This document shows positions 8,242-17,711 of a stretch of 64,000 bases of DNA, piece by piece (positions within the stretch are counted from its first letter, which is position 1; each line of letters starts with the position of its first letter). The translations under genes were made by a program, and so were the position numbers. The notes under the pieces are model-generated. The model saw only the letters and a list, made by a program, of their open reading frames with translations, made no database searches and was not told the DNA's origin. Origin of the DNA: JBNKLG01 sp050292235 (lineage in GTDB: Bacteria; Pseudomonadota; Gammaproteobacteria; Chromatiales; Chromatiaceae); contig JBNKLG010000002.1 in the NCBI GenBank assembly GCA_050292235.1, positions 1 to 64,000 of the forward strand, read 5' to 3'.

Positions 8242-9278
8242 CTCTTTTCTCCTGACTTACCCTTTTCGACAGCGCTCACCAGTTCCTGCAAGGCCGTCGT
8301 CGTCTCTTTTAACAGCCACTCCGTTACCTGAATCGCATAATTGCCGTCCGATGCACCAAGCTTACCCTTGAAAACCGGCACATCCCCTGAAGCGACCTCA
8401 ACCTCATCCGGCAACTCCACCGGGATGATATCGCCCGGCTTCAGCTTGGAAATTTGGCGAACGGTCAGGTTGGCCTCGGTCAACACGGAGCTCAACTCCA
8501 AATCCACCTCCATGACGCGGTCACGGATCGCCCGCTCCCAACGCATATCCCGCTCACCCCGATCACTGTGCACCCCAGCATCCAAAAGCTCGCGAATAGG
8601 CTCCAACATGGAATAGGGCAAACACATGTGAAAATCCCCGTTGCCGCTTTCCAGGTCCAGATGAAAACTGGTCACCACCACCACCTCGCTGGGATTGACG
8701 ATATTGGCAAATTGAGGATTCACTTCCATGTTTTGAAACTCAAAATCCACCGGCAGTACCGGCTGCCAGGCCGTGCGCATATCCTTGAACAGATGCTCCA
8801 GTAGGATCTGGATCACCCGAATCTCGGTGGGGGTAAAGTCGCGACCTTCAATCTTGGTATGAAATCGACCCGTACCGCCGAAGAAACAATCCACCACGCT
8901 AAAAACCAGCTTTGGGTCAAAGATCACCAAGGCCCGGCCACGCAGGGGGGGAATGCGCACAATATTCAAACTGGTTGGCACAAAGAGGCTGTGCACAAAT
9001 TCGGAGAACTTAAGCATCTGCACCGCAGAAACGGAAATATCCGCCGTGCGGCGTAAAATACTGAAAACACTGTTGCGGTAATATCGGCCAAAACGCTCGT
9101 TGATCATCTCCAGGGTGGGCATACGCCCGCGTACGATGCGGTCTTGGCTGGCAAAGTCGAAACTGGCAATCCCGTCTTCCGAAACGCTTTCATCAGCTTC
9201 GGTTTCAACATCACCACCATCGACGCCATGCAATAGGGCATCGATTTCATCCTGGGAAAGAAGATCAGCGCCGCTCAT
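8238..9278 (-). CDS. fliM: Flagellar motor switch protein FliM
   Basis: A 346-residue protein with the N-terminal CheY-P-binding peptide LLSQDEIDALLHG at residues 5-17, the CheC-like middle domain (about 60-235) and a C-terminal SpoA domain. It couples the chemotaxis signal to rotor switching. It sits one base downstream of fliL and overlaps fliN by four bases. An intact CheY-binding peptide implies that chemotaxis is still used, although the che operon at 58.7-62.3 kb is broken; the working che genes are presumably elsewhere. Confidence 0.97.
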   Translation of the reverse strand: MSGADLLSQDEIDALLHGVDGGDVETEADESVSEDGIASFDFASQDRIVRGRMPTLEMINERFGRYYRNSVFSILRRTADISVSAVQMLKFSEFVHSLFVPTSLNIVRIPPLRGRALVIFDPKLVFSVVDCFFGGTGRFHTKIEGRDFTPTEIRVIQILLEHLFKDMRTAWQPVLPVDFEFQNMEVNPQFANIVNPSEVVVVTSFHLDLESGNGDFHMCLPYSMLEPIRELLDAGVHSDRGERDMRWERAIRDRVMEVDLELSSVLTEANLTVRQISKLKPGDIIPVELPDEVEVASGDVPVFKGKLGASDGNYAIQVTEWLLKETTTALQELVSAVEKGKSGEKR

Positions 9279-9279
9279 G

Positions 9280-9825
9280 TTACTCCATCACCAGCTTGGT
9301 GAAATAAACCCCCTGCACACGCCCCTCCACAGAAGCCGCATCCGCCAGCTCTTGTATTTTGGCCATAACGTCCTGTACCAACTTGTCTTTTCCCGAACGG
9401 GTTTTCAGCGCCTCAGCATCACAGCCACTGAGCAGATTCAACAAATTGTGCCGGATCATAGGATCGTTCTCTTTCAAAAAATCGGCCATGAGCTGTTGTC
9501 GGGTTAACACCGTAATCGATATCTGCAACAACCGGTGCTTTCCCTCGGGCGGGAAATGCGCCAGAAAGGCTGGCTTCATTTCGTAAAACAACGGTGGCAG
9601 TGGGTTCCCCTTTTCATCCACATCAACAATTTTAGGCGCCGCTTTTTCACCCCCAGTGGCCTGCGCCTGCTCTTCCACGGGCGCTTCTCCACCCATGAAA
9701 AAAAAGGCGGCACCACCACCCAACAACAAAAGAACCACTATCGCAATGATGATAATGATCAGCTTGCTTGGCCCTTTTTTGCCTTCTCCTTCTTCGCCCT
9801 CACTTTCGGTTTCTTCGTCAGCCAT
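9280..9825 (-). CDS. fliL: Flagellar basal body-associated protein FliL
   Basis: A 181-residue protein with a short acidic cytoplasmic N terminus, a Lys-containing boundary and one membrane helix (about residues 21-45), followed by a periplasmic domain ending in GVYFTKLVME. FliL surrounds the stator units and supports torque. It is the first gene of the seven-gene flagellar block and has a candidate sigma-54 promoter just upstream. A run of eight A/T bases in the FFFM stretch is a possible slippage site. Confidence 0.92.
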   Translation of the reverse strand: MADEETESEGEEGEGKKGPSKLIIIIIAIVVLLLLGGGAAFFFMGGEAPVEEQAQATGGEKAAPKIVDVDEKGNPLPPLFYEMKPAFLAHFPPEGKHRLLQISITVLTRQQLMADFLKENDPMIRHNLLNLLSGCDAEALKTRSGKDKLVQDVMAKIQELADAASVEGRVQGVYFTKLVME

Positions 9826-9856
9826 CTTTCACTCCATCAATTTGCTAATATTCCAC

Positions 9857-9872
9857 AGCAATTGTCATGCCT
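9857..9872 (-). promoter_or_regulatory. Candidate sigma-54 (RpoN) promoter of fliL operon
   Basis: On the minus strand the sequence reads AGGCATGACAATTGCT. GG and GC are separated by exactly ten bases, matching the -24/-12 geometry (TGGCAC-N5-TTGC). The predicted transcription start is about 20 bases before the fliL ATG. RpoN control of mid-class flagellar operons is common in gammaproteobacteria. Confidence 0.5.
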
Positions 9873-10527
9873 AAACAATTCAAAAGAAAAATTATTTCTC
9901 TTTCCCTCATCCGCCATAGAAATCTATTCCATTTTCAAATAACACGCAGCGTTCCGCACGCCTTCAAAAATCAAGCCACCATGACAAAGATCATTATCTA
10001 ACCTATTGTAAAAACAAGACAATCATTCTCAACACCCCAGAAACAGCCCTATGCTCACCCTTTGACGAACCAAATCCTAACCTGCCAGAACAGCAATAAA
10101 CGACTCCGTCATAGCGTCAACATTATGTCACTATCGCCCAGTACGCCACCCTCTCCCGGTACGGCACCAGTGCCCACTTTGTCCGAGTCAGTTTTCATCC
10201 CCAAAACTGTTTCATAACAGCAATGCGTTCAGAAATGGTATTCAAAACGAACCCCTTGGGGATTATCTACTACACTATGAAAGCATTCATGCGGTGCGGT
10301 TACCTGGTGCCCCAAACCACGCCACCTTGGGAGGTGCTGAATTAACCCATCCTGGATTTCACAACACACGAGAAACAAAAAATGTGATTCCGCCGAAAAA
10401 GTCAGCGTTTCCCTTGCACGAGACCACACACCTTCACTATTAATGTTAAATGTACTAAATTACACTTAACCACATGACATTTTAGAATAATTTAATCCAT
10501 AAAATAGAGCAATTAAGACCGCTACTG
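9873..10527. other. AT-rich intergenic region without a supported gene
   Basis: About 650 bases between the divergent fliL operon and the diguanylate cyclase gene. Short open frames exist but none has protein-like composition or a ribosome-binding site. It presumably carries the promoters of both neighbours; the last 100 bases before 10528 are very AT-rich. Confidence 0.5.
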
Positions 10528-12393
10528 ATGAATCTTTCACGCAAGACTACGCTTTTTGTTGCGATTTTGGCCTCCATTTCCATCTCCATCCTGGTCGCCA
10601 TCAGTGTTTACTCCTTCCGTGTCATGTATTTACAAAGTGCCGAAAAACAGGCCCACATCGCTGCGGAAATCGTTCGGGTACACCTGACTGAATCCATGGT
10701 CAATGGCAGTATCAATAAGCGCGGACAGTTTTTTGATCGCCTTCATTTGGTGCGCGATCTTTTGCATACCCGGGTCATCCGCAGCCCAAAGGTGGTCAAC
10801 CAATATGGGGCTGGCATTCTAAATGAGAGCAGTGCTGATGAGATCGAGAAGCAGGTCTTAAGAACGGGTACAGCCTATTTCGAGATTGTTGAGAATCAGG
10901 ACGAGCCCTATTTGAGGGCGTCGATCCCCTATGTGGCCGATGCCTCCGGCACCCCCAACTGCCTGGCTTGTCATCAGGTCACTGAGGGCGATGTACTGGG
11001 CGTCATCACCCTGCAGATCCTTATCAAAGAACAGCGTCACCAGGCGCAAATCACCGCTATTCTGGTCTTCGTCATCATGGTACTTTTTGGCCTGGGTATC
11101 GGCATCTATGCCCGCCGTACCCTGCGCCCTTTGATCGACATCGCCAATCAATTGCAAAACACCGTTGATAAGGCCCAACAGGGCGACTATTCCAGCCGTA
11201 TCGACAGCAACCGAGCTGATGAACTGGGCCACATTGCTGCGGGTTTGAACGAACTGCTGGAACATTTACATCAGGGCTTGCAAACGATCAGCCAGAAGGT
11301 ATCCCGACTGATTCACTACAATGCCCCTGTCGCCAGCACCAACATCCTTGAAACCACGATTGAGATCGTTGACAGCCTGACGGATGTTTCCAGTTTCAAA
11401 CAATCCATCGAAGAGGACGAGACCACAGCCGAGGTTTATGCCCGCCTGGCTAAAATTCTGCGGGATGAGTTTTTAATCTCCCATTTTGCCATTTACGAAG
11501 TCGATAAAAACAAAAACCGCCTCATACGAGTCAACCTCGACGATAAGGAAAACGATGGATACAGCTGGTGCGACCCCCAAATTCTGGTGCGGGCAGACAC
11601 CTGCCGGGCCAAACGCACCGGACATACCGTGGACGGCGTACTCCAGTCAGGTATTTGCACTGCCTTCCAGCCATGCCAGGAGACGACAGAGTGCCGTCAT
11701 ATTTGCGTACCTGTGCTGCAATCCGGCAGCGTAGGCAGCGTGGTACAACTGTTGACCGACGAGGTACAAGCACATCTACTGCAAAGAATGATGCCCTTTA
11801 TCCAGATTTACCTCAGGGAGTCGGCCCCGGTACTGGAGAGTAAACATTTGATGGAAACCCTGCGGGAAACCAGCCTGCGCGATCCCATGACCGGATTGCA
11901 CAACCGCCGTTTTCTACAGGAATACACGGAAACCCTGACCAGTTATACCGATCGCCACAAGGCCTCTTTTGCCGTACTCATGGCGGACCTCGACTTCTTC
12001 AAACAGGTCAACGACACCTATGGTCACGAGGCGGGTGATGCCACCATCAAACAGCTGGCACAACTGTTCAAAACCACCCTGAGGGATTCCGATCTTATCA
12101 TCCGTTACGGTGGTGAGGAGTTCCTGATCCTGCTGCGCGATACCACGCCGGAATCTGCCTTGACCACCGCGGAAAAGGTGCGTGCTGAAGTCGAAAGCCT
12201 CAAAATTCAGATCCCGGGGGGCAGTATCAACAAAACCATCTCCATTGGTGTGGCCAACTACCCCAGTGACAGTACCACCTTCTGGCAAACGGTTAAATTT
12301 GCCGATGTTGCCCTCTACAAGGCCAAGGAAACTGGCCGCAATCGGGTCATCGCCTTCGAACCAGAGATGTGGGATGGTGACACCAGTTATTGA
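10528..12393 (+). CDS. Membrane diguanylate cyclase with c-type heme sensor and GAF domain
   Basis: A 621-residue protein. TM1 is at about residues 8-30. The periplasmic region (31-170) resembles DUF3365/Tll0287-like sensors and ends in a covalent heme motif, C145-x-x-C148-H149. TM2 is at about 172-193, followed by HAMP. A GAF-like domain (about 285-435) contains six cysteines (C348, C359, C377, C383, C389, C393). The C-terminal GGDEF domain has an active GGEEF at about 528-532 and an RxxD inhibitory site five residues before it. It should make c-di-GMP, probably in response to a redox or gas ligand at the heme. The cysteine-rich GAF could hold a metal or disulfide; that is inference. Confidence 0.88.
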   Translation: MNLSRKTTLFVAILASISISILVAISVYSFRVMYLQSAEKQAHIAAEIVRVHLTESMVNGSINKRGQFFDRLHLVRDLLHTRVIRSPKVVNQYGAGILNESSADEIEKQVLRTGTAYFEIVENQDEPYLRASIPYVADASGTPNCLACHQVTEGDVLGVITLQILIKEQRHQAQITAILVFVIMVLFGLGIGIYARRTLRPLIDIANQLQNTVDKAQQGDYSSRIDSNRADELGHIAAGLNELLEHLHQGLQTISQKVSRLIHYNAPVASTNILETTIEIVDSLTDVSSFKQSIEEDETTAEVYARLAKILRDEFLISHFAIYEVDKNKNRLIRVNLDDKENDGYSWCDPQILVRADTCRAKRTGHTVDGVLQSGICTAFQPCQETTECRHICVPVLQSGSVGSVVQLLTDEVQAHLLQRMMPFIQIYLRESAPVLESKHLMETLRETSLRDPMTGLHNRRFLQEYTETLTSYTDRHKASFAVLMADLDFFKQVNDTYGHEAGDATIKQLAQLFKTTLRDSDLIIRYGGEEFLILLRDTTPESALTTAEKVRAEVESLKIQIPGGSINKTISIGVANYPSDSTTFWQTVKFADVALYKAKETGRNRVIAFEPEMWDGDTSY

Positions 12394-12469
12394 CAGCAGA
12401 AGACAAATCCTGACGCTATGGGTGCGAACCGGCCTGACGACAGCCCAATGCTGAGTTAGTCTATGGCGG

Positions 12470-12916
12470 ATGAACACCAAGACACCGACACCTGATCTTT
12501 CCCTCACAGAAACACCCGGCCTCTTTCGTCGGCTGGCGGCCCTGCTCTACGATGGTCTGTTACTGCTGGCTATTCTTTTCCTTGCTTCAGGACTGGCCCT
12601 AATGATGAATGGAGGGGAGCCACTGACAGCAGGCAATCCCCTCTATAGTGCTTATATCGTCCTGATTGCCTGGCTCTATTTTGCCTGGCCCTGGGTTCAT
12701 GGTGGTCAAACACTGGGCATGCGTACCTGGAAGCTCTATCTCTATCGAGACAGTGGCCACCCCATGCGCTGGCGCGATACCGCCTGGCGTTTTGCCGCGG
12801 CCATACTCTCATTAGCACCCTGCGGCCTGGGCGTTCTCTGGTGCCTTTTTGATCGCAGTGGCCGCACCTGGCATGGGCGACTCTCCCATACTCGTCTCGT
12901 TTTGAAATCCTCATGA
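12470..12916 (+). CDS. RDD family membrane protein
   Basis: A 148-residue protein with three hydrophobic helices. The RDD pattern is present as R (FRRLAALLYD, residues 19-28) followed by D in the first helix, and a second D-containing helix later (GHPMRWRDTAWR). RDD proteins are small inner-membrane proteins of mostly unknown role, some linked to Na+/H+ exchange. It overlaps the SNF2-like gene by four bases and so is probably co-translated with it, although no functional link is obvious. Confidence 0.8.
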   Translation: MNTKTPTPDLSLTETPGLFRRLAALLYDGLLLLAILFLASGLALMMNGGEPLTAGNPLYSAYIVLIAWLYFAWPWVHGGQTLGMRTWKLYLYRDSGHPMRWRDTAWRFAAAILSLAPCGLGVLWCLFDRSGRTWHGRLSHTRLVLKSS

Positions 12917-15870
12917 CATTAGCGCTGCTGAAGCAACACTTCAGTGCAGAAACCCTGGCCCAGGCAGAGCAACTGCTCATCCAGGGTCGCGTCAGTTTGG
13001 ATGGGCGCAGTGCCGACGGTGACCATCTTTTTGGTCGAGTCCAGGATCGCCGCATCTATCAGCTCATGGTCCCAAGACCGGAGATCAGTCCACTGGACCT
13101 CGGCGGCCAGTGCAGCTGCCCCAAAGGAGAGCATTGCATCCATGTCTGTGCCCTGCTGATGAAATATCTGCAGGAGATCCCCGAATATCCTGCAGCGCCT
13201 GCTGTTCAGCCAACCTCACTGCTGCAGCGTCTGGTTTTTCGCCTGATGCCAAGTGCTGACTGCTGTCGCGTCCTCATAGAGTGCCAATTACTGGATACCC
13301 ATGGCCAGGTACGAAAAACCCTGCCCCTTACCGAAGGACAGTATCCGGATTTGAAGATCAGCCAATCTGACCGGCACTATCTGGATCGATTGCACCAACG
13401 GAATTTCTGTCTCGCCCAGAGGGATGTCTCTCTACTATGGGCCTTAGTGGAAAACGTCCAATGCCGGGTTGCAGATGACCCCCGTTTGATTCAGCTCGGC
13501 GCTTCTCGTGAACTGCATTGCCAATGGCATAGCGATGCAGAAGGGACCCAGCATCTTCGCTGGTTTACCGACCAGGCCGATGAACTTTTCCTCTTTCCTG
13601 ACCCCTGGTACCTGGATACCCGACAAGGAGACTGTGGCCCCACTCACATCAGCATGCCCGAGACCCTCAAAACCTACCTGATGAGTCTGGACGGCATATC
13701 GCCAGAAAGTGCAGTCGCCTGCCAGACCCGTATCCGTCAACTGGCCGGTGGCACTGAGATCCCCCTCCCCCATGGTTATCCCTTGAAAAGCCTGGAAGCC
13801 GCTCCTCCGCAACCTCGCCTGGATATTGAACAAAGAGACACCCAGATCTGCTGCCAGTTGCGTTTTGACTACGCAGGCGTCCTGCTGGCACCCTACGATC
13901 CGCCCCGTCTTTTACGCGATGAGAGGGTTTTAATCATCCCGCGCCAGCAGGAGCTGGAGCAGCAGTGGCTGGCACAATTTCAGGCCATCATCCCGACAGC
14001 CGACAATCTGACGGGAATAGCCTTTCTTAAACAGAGCCAGTGGCTAGGAACAACTGGCGCTGCTTTAGTCGCCCTGGTTCAAAAGGGGTGGCAGCTTCAC
14101 TACGCTTCAGACTTTCAATCCCGACTAATAGCGCCAGACGCCTGGTATGGCGAGTTCGTCAAGGAAGAGACGGGTGGCTATGCACTATCCCTTGGGATAC
14201 GTCTGGGCAAGCAACGGATCAATCTCATCCCTCAGATCCAAACCTGGTTACAGCAAGAACCCAGTCTGGCCTGGCCTTCCCGCCTGAGACAGATGACCGA
14301 TAGGGAGCAACTGCTACTACCCCGGGGCGATGAACAGATCCTGTTAAGCCACGCCCGGCTCCGTCCTCTACTGGGGCTCCTATTCGAACTCCATACAAAC
14401 TCAGTCGATGACCAGGGTCGTTTACCCCTGAGCCGATGCCGGGCTGCTGCTTTAGGCTACGCCCTAGGCGTCGATGCCAACGACCACTGGGAATGGCGGG
14501 AACCCACTACCTTAGCCGGACTGCGTCACGAATTCCGGCATCTCGACCCTGCCCCAGCACTCAATGATCTGAGACTCCGCCTCCATCCTTACCAACAACG
14601 GGGATTGGCCTGGCTAACGTTTCTCCAACATCACCAACTGGGCGGCATTCTCGCCGACGATAATGGTCTGGGACGAAAAACCCAGGTGCTGGCCCATTTA
14701 GCCCAGGGCAAGGCCGAGGGCTGGCTGTCCAGCCCGGCACTGCTGGTGGCTCCAAAACCATTGCTGGCAGATTGGCAGGCCCAAGCGGAAATCGCCATCC
14801 CAGGGTTACACCTGGCCCAAACCACCGATGAAAATAGCGCATCGGCGGACTTGCTGCTGACCACCTATGAGAAGCTCGCCAAAGACCAGCCTTTCTCTGT
14901 TAAAAAGCGCTGGTCCCTGTTGATTCTGGACCAGGCGGAACAGATCAAAAATCCTGCCAGTCGGGCTGCTAGCGCCGTCAGAGCCCTCTCAGCGGAACGG
15001 CGGCTCTGTCTCACCGGCATCCCGTTGGACAATCATCTGGGGGCCTGTTGGGGACTGTTTGAGTTTCTCATGCCGGGTTTTCTGGGGCCGCCCAACCTGT
15101 TCCGCACCCGTATGCGCGACCCCATCGAACGCCAACAGGATCAAGAGGCCAAAACGCGTTTGACCCAACTGGTTCATCCCTTCCTGCTTCGGCGCAGCAA
15201 GACGCAAGTCGCCCAAGAGCTTCCGGCCCAGATCGAGATCCACTGCCACATCCAGCTGGATACCGAGAGTCAACAACACCACGATGAGCGGCTTCGCGCC
15301 CTACGCCAGGCCTATGCGGATCGTGATCTGGGTGCCCAGGAACAAGTCCGCTTCCAATCCCAGCTTCAGGCCTTGCGCCAGCAATGTGCTGGCCCGGCCA
15401 AGCTGGAGAGAATCGAACTGCTGCTTACGCCCCTGGTTCAACAGGGACGCCGCATCCTGCTTTATTCCCATTTGGAATCGCTACTCGAGGCACTGCCCGA
15501 AAGCCTGCAACATTTGAACATTGGCCATGTCAGCCTCATACAGAAGACGCCCCATCGAGAACTGCTGATTCGTCGTTTCCGTGCTGCACAGGTCCCTCTC
15601 ATGATCTGCGACGATGCCAACCTGGCTGACAGTCTGGTCTTGAGTGGTGCTGACACCCTGATTCAGGCGGATCCTAGCTGGGGCAACGAAATCCTGGTAC
15701 CCAGACTGGCCATACCCCTGGGAAAGGCCACCAACGGCCCCAAGTTTCACTACCGGCTGATTTGCCAACAAAGCATCGAAAGTCGTCTCGCGGCACTCAC
15801 TCAGCGCCACCCCAGAGGCTATTCTCCTTGGGATCGTACCGTATTGGACGAACTTTTGGCCCTTGACTGA
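12913..15870 (+). CDS. SWIM/SNF2-family protein with degenerate ATPase motifs
   Basis: A 985-residue protein with the architecture of bacterial SWI2/SNF2 helicases. It has an N-terminal SWIM zinc finger (C67-x-C69...C75-x-H77), a middle region, and two RecA-like domains from about residue 560. The architecture is intact but the catalytic motifs are not. Motif I reads DNGLGRKTQ where the family has DMGLGKTLQ, so the Walker A Lys is Arg588. Motif II reads LDQAEQIKN instead of LDEAQRIKN, so the Walker B Glu is Gln. Motif III is LTGIPLDN. Motif VI, normally QATDRAHRIGQ, reads LVPRLAIPLGK and lacks both arginines. There are no stops or frameshifts over 2.9 kb, so the protein appears maintained as a non-ATPase, DNA- or protein-binding scaffold. 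The end overlaps the convergent hydrolase gene by 52 bases. Confidence 0.85.
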   Translation: MTLALLKQHFSAETLAQAEQLLIQGRVSLDGRSADGDHLFGRVQDRRIYQLMVPRPEISPLDLGGQCSCPKGEHCIHVCALLMKYLQEIPEYPAAPAVQPTSLLQRLVFRLMPSADCCRVLIECQLLDTHGQVRKTLPLTEGQYPDLKISQSDRHYLDRLHQRNFCLAQRDVSLLWALVENVQCRVADDPRLIQLGASRELHCQWHSDAEGTQHLRWFTDQADELFLFPDPWYLDTRQGDCGPTHISMPETLKTYLMSLDGISPESAVACQTRIRQLAGGTEIPLPHGYPLKSLEAAPPQPRLDIEQRDTQICCQLRFDYAGVLLAPYDPPRLLRDERVLIIPRQQELEQQWLAQFQAIIPTADNLTGIAFLKQSQWLGTTGAALVALVQKGWQLHYASDFQSRLIAPDAWYGEFVKEETGGYALSLGIRLGKQRINLIPQIQTWLQQEPSLAWPSRLRQMTDREQLLLPRGDEQILLSHARLRPLLGLLFELHTNSVDDQGRLPLSRCRAAALGYALGVDANDHWEWREPTTLAGLRHEFRHLDPAPALNDLRLRLHPYQQRGLAWLTFLQHHQLGGILADDNGLGRKTQVLAHLAQGKAEGWLSSPALLVAPKPLLADWQAQAEIAIPGLHLAQTTDENSASADLLLTTYEKLAKDQPFSVKKRWSLLILDQAEQIKNPASRAASAVRALSAERRLCLTGIPLDNHLGACWGLFEFLMPGFLGPPNLFRTRMRDPIERQQDQEAKTRLTQLVHPFLLRRSKTQVAQELPAQIEIHCHIQLDTESQQHHDERLRALRQAYADRDLGAQEQVRFQSQLQALRQQCAGPAKLERIELLLTPLVQQGRRILLYSHLESLLEALPESLQHLNIGHVSLIQKTPHRELLIRRFRAAQVPLMICDDANLADSLVLSGADTLIQADPSWGNEILVPRLAIPLGKATNGPKFHYRLICQQSIESRLAALTQRHPRGYSPWDRTVLDELLALD

Positions 15871-17234
15871 CGGACATCGGGCGTCACCATCCTCAGGCGG
15901 GCAGCCATCCCCAGTGCAATGTCATTCAAATAGTCTCCCGTCCAAGGGCCAAAGAAATTCATACGCCGGGTCTCATAGCCCTCAGCCCGTAAAAACCATT
16001 CGTGGGAGACGAAATAGCCTTTGTAGCCCCCACTGAAACTGGTTGCCACCAACCGCGCCTCAGGTCCAGCCTGATCCTGCAACGCCGTCTCCAGACGCCT
16101 GGCCAGATGACCGGCATAATCCCCCGGAAAGCCGAGCAGGTAAGTATTTCCCAGACGCAGAGCGCTCAACCGGGTCTCCCGCCCACCCAACAAGTGGGTA
16201 ACCACCGGACCCAGGCCCCAATCCGTATTGATCAATACCCGGGGGCGGGCCAAAGTCACAGGCAGGCTGATGCTGGCCAAAAGAAGTTGCCGATGCCATT
16301 GGATTGGCGGTATGTGTGCCAGGGCTGCATCGGCCAAACCAGACCCATATCGATGGGCCTGCTCAAAGGGGTCTTTTCCTTGTGGTTTATCCGGCCCCGC
16401 ATCCCCCACTGCCCCGGCAGCAAACAGCACCGTCTCGGCCCTAATCAACTGGCGCAGCCGGGCCACCAGATAGCCGGGATAATCAGGACCAAGCCGATGG
16501 GTCCTGGCCCCCTGCACCGTGGCATGGGCACCAAACACCGCCAGCAGTGCCAGAGGGCGCCGATCCCCGAGAGATCGAAACATCAGCAGCGAAAAACGAT
16601 CCAGGTTCGGCGCACCCGACTCCAGACGATTGCGCTGCCAGCCCGGCAGATCCTGCGCCAACAGAGCATATTCAGCGGGCTGTAGCGATTGGCGGGAGGC
16701 CAGCACCACCTCTGCCAGACGGCTGGCGAGAAATTCAAAATAGTCTGCATCGAAACGACCATAGATCAGGCCTTCCAACAAGGTATCCCCATAGCCACCT
16801 GGGCCACTGTGGGTATGGGAGGCGGTCACGTAGAGCTGGGCGGGTTGCAGCCCGGTCCTCTGATAAACCGCCTGCAGCAGCTGCTCATTGACCAGCAACA
16901 GGTCAGCAGTCAACACCGTTACCTGCTGATCACCCACCGCCAGGGTCAAGGCCCGTGCATAGCAGGGGGCATCCACCCCTTCAGCTGCCTTGGGACGCCG
17001 GGCACCGAAACCGGCCAGTGGGTGCCCAGAAGGCGGACTGATATCCCGTTCTGCGCTACCCACCCGTAGATCGCCCTGGGCACGCAGCACCGGCTCATCC
17101 ACCAAGGCCTGACGGGCCGCCAGGTAGTAATCGCTGACCAGGTAGTTGCCATTATCCACAGGACGTGGCCCAACGGCCATCCAGAGTACCAGCAAAACCA
17201 ACAGAGCTATCAGGGCAAAACGCTTCACGGTCAT
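15819..17234 (-). CDS. Neutral/alkaline ceramidase-like hydrolase
   Basis: A 471-residue protein with an N-terminal signal anchor (about residues 5-22) and the neutral non-lysosomal ceramidase family fold. Family motifs include the start of the mature domain (ERDISPPSGHPLAGFGAR), the metal-binding TASHTHSGPGGYG near residues 136-148, and a second histidine region FGAHATVQG. The family hydrolyses N-acyl linkages of sphingolipids or related lipids using zinc. The C-terminal Ig-like domain of longer ceramidases appears reduced. It is exported or membrane-anchored. The gene directly follows the psiE-like gene with no gap, and its 3' end overlaps the SNF2-like gene. Substrate is uncertain, since many bacteria with this family make no ceramide. 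Confidence 0.8.
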   Translation of the reverse strand: MTVKRFALIALLVLLVLWMAVGPRPVDNGNYLVSDYYLAARQALVDEPVLRAQGDLRVGSAERDISPPSGHPLAGFGARRPKAAEGVDAPCYARALTLAVGDQQVTVLTADLLLVNEQLLQAVYQRTGLQPAQLYVTASHTHSGPGGYGDTLLEGLIYGRFDADYFEFLASRLAEVVLASRQSLQPAEYALLAQDLPGWQRNRLESGAPNLDRFSLLMFRSLGDRRPLALLAVFGAHATVQGARTHRLGPDYPGYLVARLRQLIRAETVLFAAGAVGDAGPDKPQGKDPFEQAHRYGSGLADAALAHIPPIQWHRQLLLASISLPVTLARPRVLINTDWGLGPVVTHLLGGRETRLSALRLGNTYLLGFPGDYAGHLARRLETALQDQAGPEARLVATSFSGGYKGYFVSHEWFLRAEGYETRRMNFFGPWTGDYLNDIALGMAARLRMVTPDVRQSRAKSSSNTVRSQGE

Positions 17235-17654
17235 CTAGATCTCATGGTGTTCCGGTGACTCCTCTTCCTCTTTCCCATAAGGATACCGGCTATGGCCATA
17301 ACGAATCACCAGAACACCCAGGGAAATGAGGAGAATGGAGGCCGATACCGCCATCAGGCGCAGCTCTTCCATGGCTTTCACATCCAGGACGACATAACGT
17401 GCCAGGGCCACAATGGCAATGTACAGAGGCATGCGCACCGGCAAAGCACCTGACTCCAGGTAGGCCCCGACCATGGCAAGCACCTCAAGATAGATAAAGA
17501 GCAGCAGGAGGTCGGCCAGTTGCACCCGCCGATGGGCGATCATCTCCCCGATCTCCTGCCCCATGGAAATCATTGTCGCCAGTGCAATGACGACCAGACC
17601 GCCAATCTCTGCCCAACGCAGCAACAGGGATGGATGTTTAACAGGCTTCATCAC
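17235..17654 (-). CDS. psiE: PsiE-family phosphate-starvation-inducible membrane protein
   Basis: A 139-residue protein with four hydrophobic helices spaced as in PsiE, including the conserved YLEVLAMVGAYLESG and PLYIAIVALARYV segments and an acidic, His-containing cytoplasmic tail. The function is not established; in E. coli expression responds to phosphate starvation and cAMP-CRP. No Pho box was identified upstream by eye. It lies directly before the ceramidase-like gene and probably shares its transcript. Confidence 0.82.
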   Translation of the reverse strand: MMKPVKHPSLLLRWAEIGGLVVIALATMISMGQEIGEMIAHRRVQLADLLLLFIYLEVLAMVGAYLESGALPVRMPLYIAIVALARYVVLDVKAMEELRLMAVSASILLISLGVLVIRYGHSRYPYGKEEEESPEHHEI

Positions 17655-17711
17655 GCCAATCCTCCAATCATCTGAATTCAGGAACCTAAATTCTATGGCG
17701 CTTTCTGAGTC

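Noticed and set aside
16002..16685. A 227-codon frame on the plus strand
   Set aside because: Antisense to the ceramidase-like gene, which has clear family motifs.
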